A program made the position numbers and the translations under genes. This document shows positions 61,184 through 64,000 of a DNA stretch of 64,000 bases, piece by piece. The stretch lies in NCBI GenBank assembly GCA_017745595.1, contig WMBV01000006.1, positions 169,746 through 233,745 of the forward strand. Direction: 5' to 3'. The notes under the pieces are model-generated. The model worked only from the letters and a program-made list of their open reading frames with translations. It was not told the DNA's origin and did not search any database. Position 1 is the first letter of the stretch. Each line of letters opens with the position of its first letter. Source of the DNA: Bordetella petrii (GTDB taxonomy: Bacteria > Pseudomonadota > Gammaproteobacteria > Burkholderiales > Burkholderiaceae_B).

Positions 61184-61214
61184 CCAATTGTCGTAGCGGT
61201 GATACGACAATTGG
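61184..61214. promoter_or_regulatory. 12-bp perfect inverted repeat between int and the toxin gene
   Basis: CCAATTGTCGTA (61184-61195) and TACGACAATTGG (61203-61214) with a 7-base loop. It lies 29 bases after the int stop and 68 bases upstream of the toxin start. No T tract follows on either strand, so an operator for the toxin-antitoxin pair is more likely than a terminator. Confidence 0.6.
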
Positions 61215-61242
61215 GGCGGCAAGGTGGATTGCTGGCCTCTGA

Positions 61243-62445
61243 TCATGCGGTCACCTCTTTCGGTTCTTGATGCATGCTGACGACCGACTTGCGTCGATTC
61301 GCCACCAGTTCGGCGGCTTCCCGCACGGGCTTGTCCTCGGTGTGGACGTAGCGCATGAACATCACCACGGTCTTGTGCGCCGTCAGGGCCATGCCGACCT
61401 TGACCGGGATACCCGAATTGGCAATGTCGGTCGCCGAGCGGTGGCGGATGCCGTGCGTCCCCACATGCGTTGCCCCCGCCGCTTTGAGCGCACGGCTCCA
61501 GCCGCCGTAATACTCGCCCGTGGTCAGGTGTTGCCCTGGATGGCGCGGCGACGGCAGGACGTAAGGATTGCCTTCCTGCCTCGGCGCCGTCGAAAGCAGC
61601 CGGTAGGCTTCCTCGCTGATGGGCTTGGACATACCGCCGGTCTTGCTGTCAGGCCAGACGACGCGGCGGTTTTCCAGATCGATCCATTCCCATTCGAGCG
61701 AGACGATTTCGCCACGGCGGCCGGCAAACTCGAATTGCAGGCGGATCGCCAACGGGATGACGTAGTTCTCCAGCCCCTCGGCCTCGATCTTGTCGAGCTG
61801 CCGGAAAAGTTTTCCCATGTCCTCGTCGCTGATAAGGTGGGTGGACTTGCCGGCAGGGAACATTGGGACATGGCGGCAGGGATTGGTGCCGTCAGGCCGA
61901 TAGCCCCACACCTCAGCCAAATTGAACATCTTGCGCAGGATGCTGAACGCCTTGTTCGCCTCGGTCTGCTTGTAGGAAAGCTTTTCCATCAGTCCGGCAA
62001 TGTCAGGCCGCTTCACGTCGTGGACCTTCTTGCGGCCCAACAACGGGATGATGCAGCGGTCGATGACACCTTGATAGCCGACTCGGGTGCTGGGCTTGTT
62101 GCGCTTCTTGGAGTGGTCCTCCATGAACTTCTTGCACAACTCTTCGACGGTGGGCGCTTTGCGTGCTTCCGTCTTGGCTGCGCCGGGATCACCACCCCGG
62201 CGTACCTGGGCCAGCCATTCTTGCGCGAGCGAACGGGCCTGTTCGACGGTCAGTTCCCCGTACTGACCCAAGGCGGGCTTGCGGCGCTCGCCAGCGTTCG
62301 TCCGGTACTGGAGCATGAACACCTTGCGGCCCGACGGGGTAATCTTGCACAAGAAGCCGGGAACCAACGTATCCCGGAGTTCGACGGCCTGCGCCTGGGG
62401 GTGTGCCGCATCGACAGCGGACTTGGTGAGTTTGATTTTTGCCAT
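61243..62445 (-). CDS. int: Tyrosine recombinase (ICE integrase)
   Basis: A 400-residue P4-type integrase. The N-terminal arm-binding domain (about 1-95, KITPSGRKVFMLQYRTNAGERRKPALGQYGELTVEQAR) and the core-binding part (100-190) are followed by the catalytic domain with Arg243 (FAGRRGEIVSL), Lys in DSKTGGMSKP (about 268), His331/Arg334 (THGIRH), His357 (LTAHKTV) and Tyr366 (MRYVH). All catalytic residues are present. It starts 176 bases inside the right end and reads inward, as in Tn4371. Confidence 0.96.
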   Translation of the reverse strand: MAKIKLTKSAVDAAHPQAQAVELRDTLVPGFLCKITPSGRKVFMLQYRTNAGERRKPALGQYGELTVEQARSLAQEWLAQVRRGGDPGAAKTEARKAPTVEELCKKFMEDHSKKRNKPSTRVGYQGVIDRCIIPLLGRKKVHDVKRPDIAGLMEKLSYKQTEANKAFSILRKMFNLAEVWGYRPDGTNPCRHVPMFPAGKSTHLISDEDMGKLFRQLDKIEAEGLENYVIPLAIRLQFEFAGRRGEIVSLEWEWIDLENRRVVWPDSKTGGMSKPISEEAYRLLSTAPRQEGNPYVLPSPRHPGQHLTTGEYYGGWSRALKAAGATHVGTHGIRHRSATDIANSGIPVKVGMALTAHKTVVMFMRYVHTEDKPVREAAELVANRRKSVVSMHQEPKEVTA

Positions 62446-62620
62446 GATGACTCCTTGGAAAGACCCGGTTCCCAGGAGCCTTCTAGGGGCCAGTAGAGGG
62501 AAAGTCAGGTCAAGTTTCGGAAAGCACCGGCATATGATGAACTCGCCTAAGTCATTGATAAACCTGCTGTATCAAGCCTTGGCGTAGTCCAGCGCAGTAC
62601 CGGGCTGGAGTCATGGTGAA

Positions 62621-62628
62621 ATAAAAAA
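62621..62628. other. Right attachment repeat (attR core)
   Basis: ATAAAAAA, identical to 15788-15795, followed by one further A. It coincides with the T tract (on the minus strand) of the terminator of the adjacent lipoprotein gene, so the target site is a terminator tail and not a tRNA gene. Confidence 0.65.
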
Positions 62629-62659
62629 AGCCTGAACCGGTTCGACACCGGTTCAGGCT
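62621..62659 (-). terminator. Rho-independent terminator of the glycine-zipper lipoprotein gene, at the ICE junction
   Basis: On the minus strand an 11-bp perfect stem (GCCTGAACCGG arm at 62630-62640 with 62648-62658) and a 7-base loop are followed by seven T residues (62623-62629). The ICE end lies in the T tract. Confidence 0.9.
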
Positions 62660-62696
62660 CGGGAGGTTGGTTTGCCTGCGCGCGGCAGGCGCCGGC

Positions 62697-62921
62697 TTAC
62701 TTGCCGACCTGGTCGCCGATGATGCCGCCCAGCGCGGCGCCGCCCACCGTGCCCAGCACGCCGCCGCCGCTGATCACCGCGCCGGCCACGCCGCCGATGG
62801 CTGCGCCGCCCACGGTGCTTTTCTGGCGGTGGCTCATGTTGTCCCAGGACGAGCAACCTGCCATGGAGGCGGCCAGCACGGCCGCGATGCCGAGTTTCGA
62901 GAGAGTTCCGATTTTCATCAT
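62697..62921 (-). CDS. Small outer-membrane lipoprotein with glycine zipper (OsmB-like)
   Basis: A 74-residue lipoprotein: signal peptide with lipobox (LGIAAVLAASMAGCSSW), then SHRQKSTVGGAAIGGVAGAVISGGGVLGTVGGAALGGIIGDQVGK, a glycine-zipper 2TM region as in OsmB and related stress lipoproteins. ATG 62921 has AGGAG 7 bases upstream; the adjacent ATG 62918 is equally possible. A chromosomal gene whose terminator hosts the ICE junction. Likely envelope-stress related. Confidence 0.88.
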   Translation of the reverse strand: MMKIGTLSKLGIAAVLAASMAGCSSWDNMSHRQKSTVGGAAIGGVAGAVISGGGVLGTVGGAALGGIIGDQVGK

Positions 62922-63125
62922 GATGAGGCTCCTATTGTTGTGCCCGGGGCGGCGCACTGGAATCAGGCGAGGCCAGACATTCAGGCACTGCGGCGTCCCC
63001 TAAAAAACTTTGCGCCTTCAGAATCGCAAAAAGCGCTGCCGGGAGCTGTTATGGATGCCCATAAATTGTATCCATGGGTAGGCGGGACACGGATGCGGGC
63101 AAGCAGATGTTGCCCGGCCCGGCAA

Positions 63126-63659
63126 TCATTTCACCAAACGTAACACGTCGCGGAAACGCGGGTGATCGCAGGTTTCCATCCATTCGAACAAGGCCATTTC
63201 GGCCGTGATCACCGTGGCGCCCTCGGCGCGCATGCGACGCATGCCCGCGTGCTGGTCGGACGGCCGCCGCGACCCTACTGCATCGGACACCAGGACGGCG
63301 TGATAGTTCAGTTCGCGCAGCCCCACGAGGGTCTGCAACACGCATACATGGGCCTCCCAGCCCGCCACCAGCACGGTATGCCGCGCGGGCGGCAGCCAGG
63401 CTTCGAAGCCGGGCTCGCGCACCGCCGAAAAATGGCGTTTCTGGAACACCGCCTGCACCGAGTCGCGCAGCGGCGCGATGGTGGGGCCCAGCCCGGCGCG
63501 GTTCTGTTCGGTGGCGACCACCGGCACGCCCAGCAGGCGCGCGCCCTGCGCCAGCTTGCAGGCGGTTTCCGCCAGTTGGGCGCCCTGCGCGATGGCCGGC
63601 ATCAGGCGTTCTTGCATATCGACAATCAGCAGGGTCGAATCAGCGGCTTGCAACAGCAT
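63126..63659 (-). CDS. Isochorismatase-family cysteine hydrolase
   Basis: A 177-residue hydrolase of the YcaC/isochorismatase fold: Asp14 (LLIVDMQERL), Lys74 (VFQKRHFSA) and the nucleophile Cys106 (AGWEAHVCVLQT), preceded by the cis-peptide loop. Start ATG 63659 was chosen. An ATG at 63758 in the same frame would add 33 residues, but the first eleven (MSDTLRESDTC) are encoded by the dispersed palindromic repeat and also appear antisense at 1960, so they are not native. Substrate unknown. Confidence 0.88.
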   Translation of the reverse strand: MLLQAADSTLLIVDMQERLMPAIAQGAQLAETACKLAQGARLLGVPVVATEQNRAGLGPTIAPLRDSVQAVFQKRHFSAVREPGFEAWLPPARHTVLVAGWEAHVCVLQTLVGLRELNYHAVLVSDAVGSRRPSDQHAGMRRMRAEGATVITAEMALFEWMETCDHPRFRDVLRLVK

Positions 63660-63727
63660 GGCGGGCCTCGCGGTAAGCGGTTGAACGGCGGCGGGCGCGG
63701 CGGGTGCCTGGCTTCCGCGCCCCCGAC

Positions 63728-63758
63728 AGGTGTCTGACTCCCGCAGGGTGTCAGACAC
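63728..63758. repeat. Second copy of the chromosomal palindromic repeat, abutted by an IS
   Basis: AGGTGTCTGAC (63728-63738), the same loop as at 1941-1951, and GTCAGACAC (63750-63758). It matches 1930-1960 and stops where the IS terminus begins at 63759, so the outer bases of the right arm are missing from this side. Confidence 0.85.
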
Positions 63759-64000
63759 TGAACCGCCCCGGGTTTGCCGGAGTCTCCTTGTTGTGAGTCA
63801 GGCCGCAAGGGCGAGACTCTGGATTTTCGTATAGTAGGCCTGTTCTGCCTCAGCCGGAGGGATGTGGCCCAGCGGCGCCATCAATCTTCGGTTGTTGTAC
63901 CAGTCGACCCACTGCAGCGTCGCCCATTCGACCTCTTCACGGTGGCGCCAGGACGCCCGCCGGTGGATCACCTCGGCTTTGTACAGCCCGTTGATGGTCT
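63759..64000 (-). mobile_element. IS3-family insertion sequence, partial (runs out of window)
   Basis: The terminus begins TGAACCGCCCCGGG at 63759, a typical IS3-group inverted-repeat end (to about 63784). The 3' part of the transposase frame follows on the minus strand up to the window edge. The other end and any target duplication lie outside. Confidence 0.85.
63798..64000 (-). CDS. IS3-family transposase (OrfB), C-terminal part
   Basis: Reading the minus strand from the window edge gives TINGLYKAEVIHRR, then EEVEWATLQWVDWYNNRRLMAPLGHIPPAEAEQAYY and a stop at 63798-63800. This is the usual C-terminus of IS3-group DDE integrase-like transposases; the WVDWYN-N-R-R motif and the final catalytic-domain helix are clear. 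About 67 codons are visible and the rest lies beyond 64000. Confidence 0.9.
   Translation of the reverse strand, partial: TINGLYKAEVIHRRASWRHREEVEWATLQWVDWYNNRRLMAPLGHIPPAEAEQAYYTKIQSLALAA

Larger units (their letters stand above)
15788..62628. mobile_element. Tn4371-family integrative and conjugative element, about 46.8 kb
   Basis: The element is defined by ATAAAAAA direct repeats at both ends, an integrase at the right end reading inward, and the full set trbB-C-D-E-J-K-L-F-G-I, traG, relaxase, traF, parA, repA, parB and radC in the order known for Tn4371-type ICEs, here inverted relative to the coordinates. It appears complete and potentially self-transmissible: no core gene I recognise is broken. 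Cargo sits in three places: an efflux cassette between traG and the relaxase, a gene between repeats at 50.5-51.8 kb, and a defence island next to the integrase. Confidence 0.92.

Noticed and set aside
63660..63758. 33-residue N-terminal extension of the isochorismatase-family protein
   Set aside because: It is encoded by the dispersed palindrome, and the family start (MLLQAADSTLLIVDMQ) is internal.

Overview
The window looks like a chromosome segment of a high-GC betaproteobacterium of the Bordetella/Achromobacter type (Burkholderiales, Alcaligenaceae). The grounds are the GC-rich codon use, the long Ala/Pro linker in MinC, the TRAP-transporter catabolic cluster and the IS3-type insertion element at the right edge. 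The genus is inferred from gene style, not from a marker gene. A Tn4371-family integrative and conjugative element (ICE), about 46.8 kb long (15788-62628), is inserted in it.

Left chromosomal flank (1-15774): the end of an OmpR-type response regulator and its EnvZ-like kinase; a cytochrome bd-like pair whose subunit I lacks the residues that hold haem in true bd oxidases; glnS; the division-site operon minC-minD-minE; and a minus-strand catabolic unit (thiolase, acyl-CoA ligase, TRAP transporter P/Q/M, short-chain dehydrogenase) with a divergent PAS-LuxR regulator.

The ICE lies between two 8-bp ATAAAAAA repeats. The right copy is the T-tract of the terminator of a chromosomal lipoprotein gene. 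From left to right it carries: the mating-pair apparatus in reverse order (DUF2274, trbI, G, F, L, K-like, J, E, D, C, B, a CopG-type protein, traG); an exclusion-type lipoprotein, a LysR regulator and a three-part multidrug efflux cassette with TetR and MarR regulators; the relaxase, a probable oriT and traF; a plasmid-like maintenance block (parA, a small ribbon-helix-helix protein, three 19-bp iterons, repA, an AlpA-like regulator); a probable leading region (DUF2285, DUF2958, an Xre regulator, DUF736, ParB, DUF932, a Cys-rich protein, radC) with large structured repeats; a less GC-rich cargo island (50.6-61.1 kb); and a tyrosine integrase at the right end reading inward.

The cargo island is the most interesting part. 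A CapW/BrxR-type WYL repressor and a four-helix membrane protein are divergent from an operon encoding a metallo-beta-lactamase-fold protein, a single protein fusing E2-like, E1-like and JAB peptidase domains, and a second metallo-beta-lactamase-fold protein. No ubiquitin-like substrate gene is apparent. Next to it are a PD-(D/E)XK-type nuclease plus HEPN protein pair and a RelE/HigA-type toxin-antitoxin pair. I read this as a defence island with a candidate ubiquitin-like conjugation system. A gene of unknown function bracketed by about 115-120 bp direct repeats sits between it and radC.

Right flank (62629-64000): a glycine-zipper lipoprotein, an isochorismatase-family hydrolase, a second copy of a palindromic repeat also seen at 1930-1962, and the end of an IS3-family element whose terminus lies exactly at that repeat.
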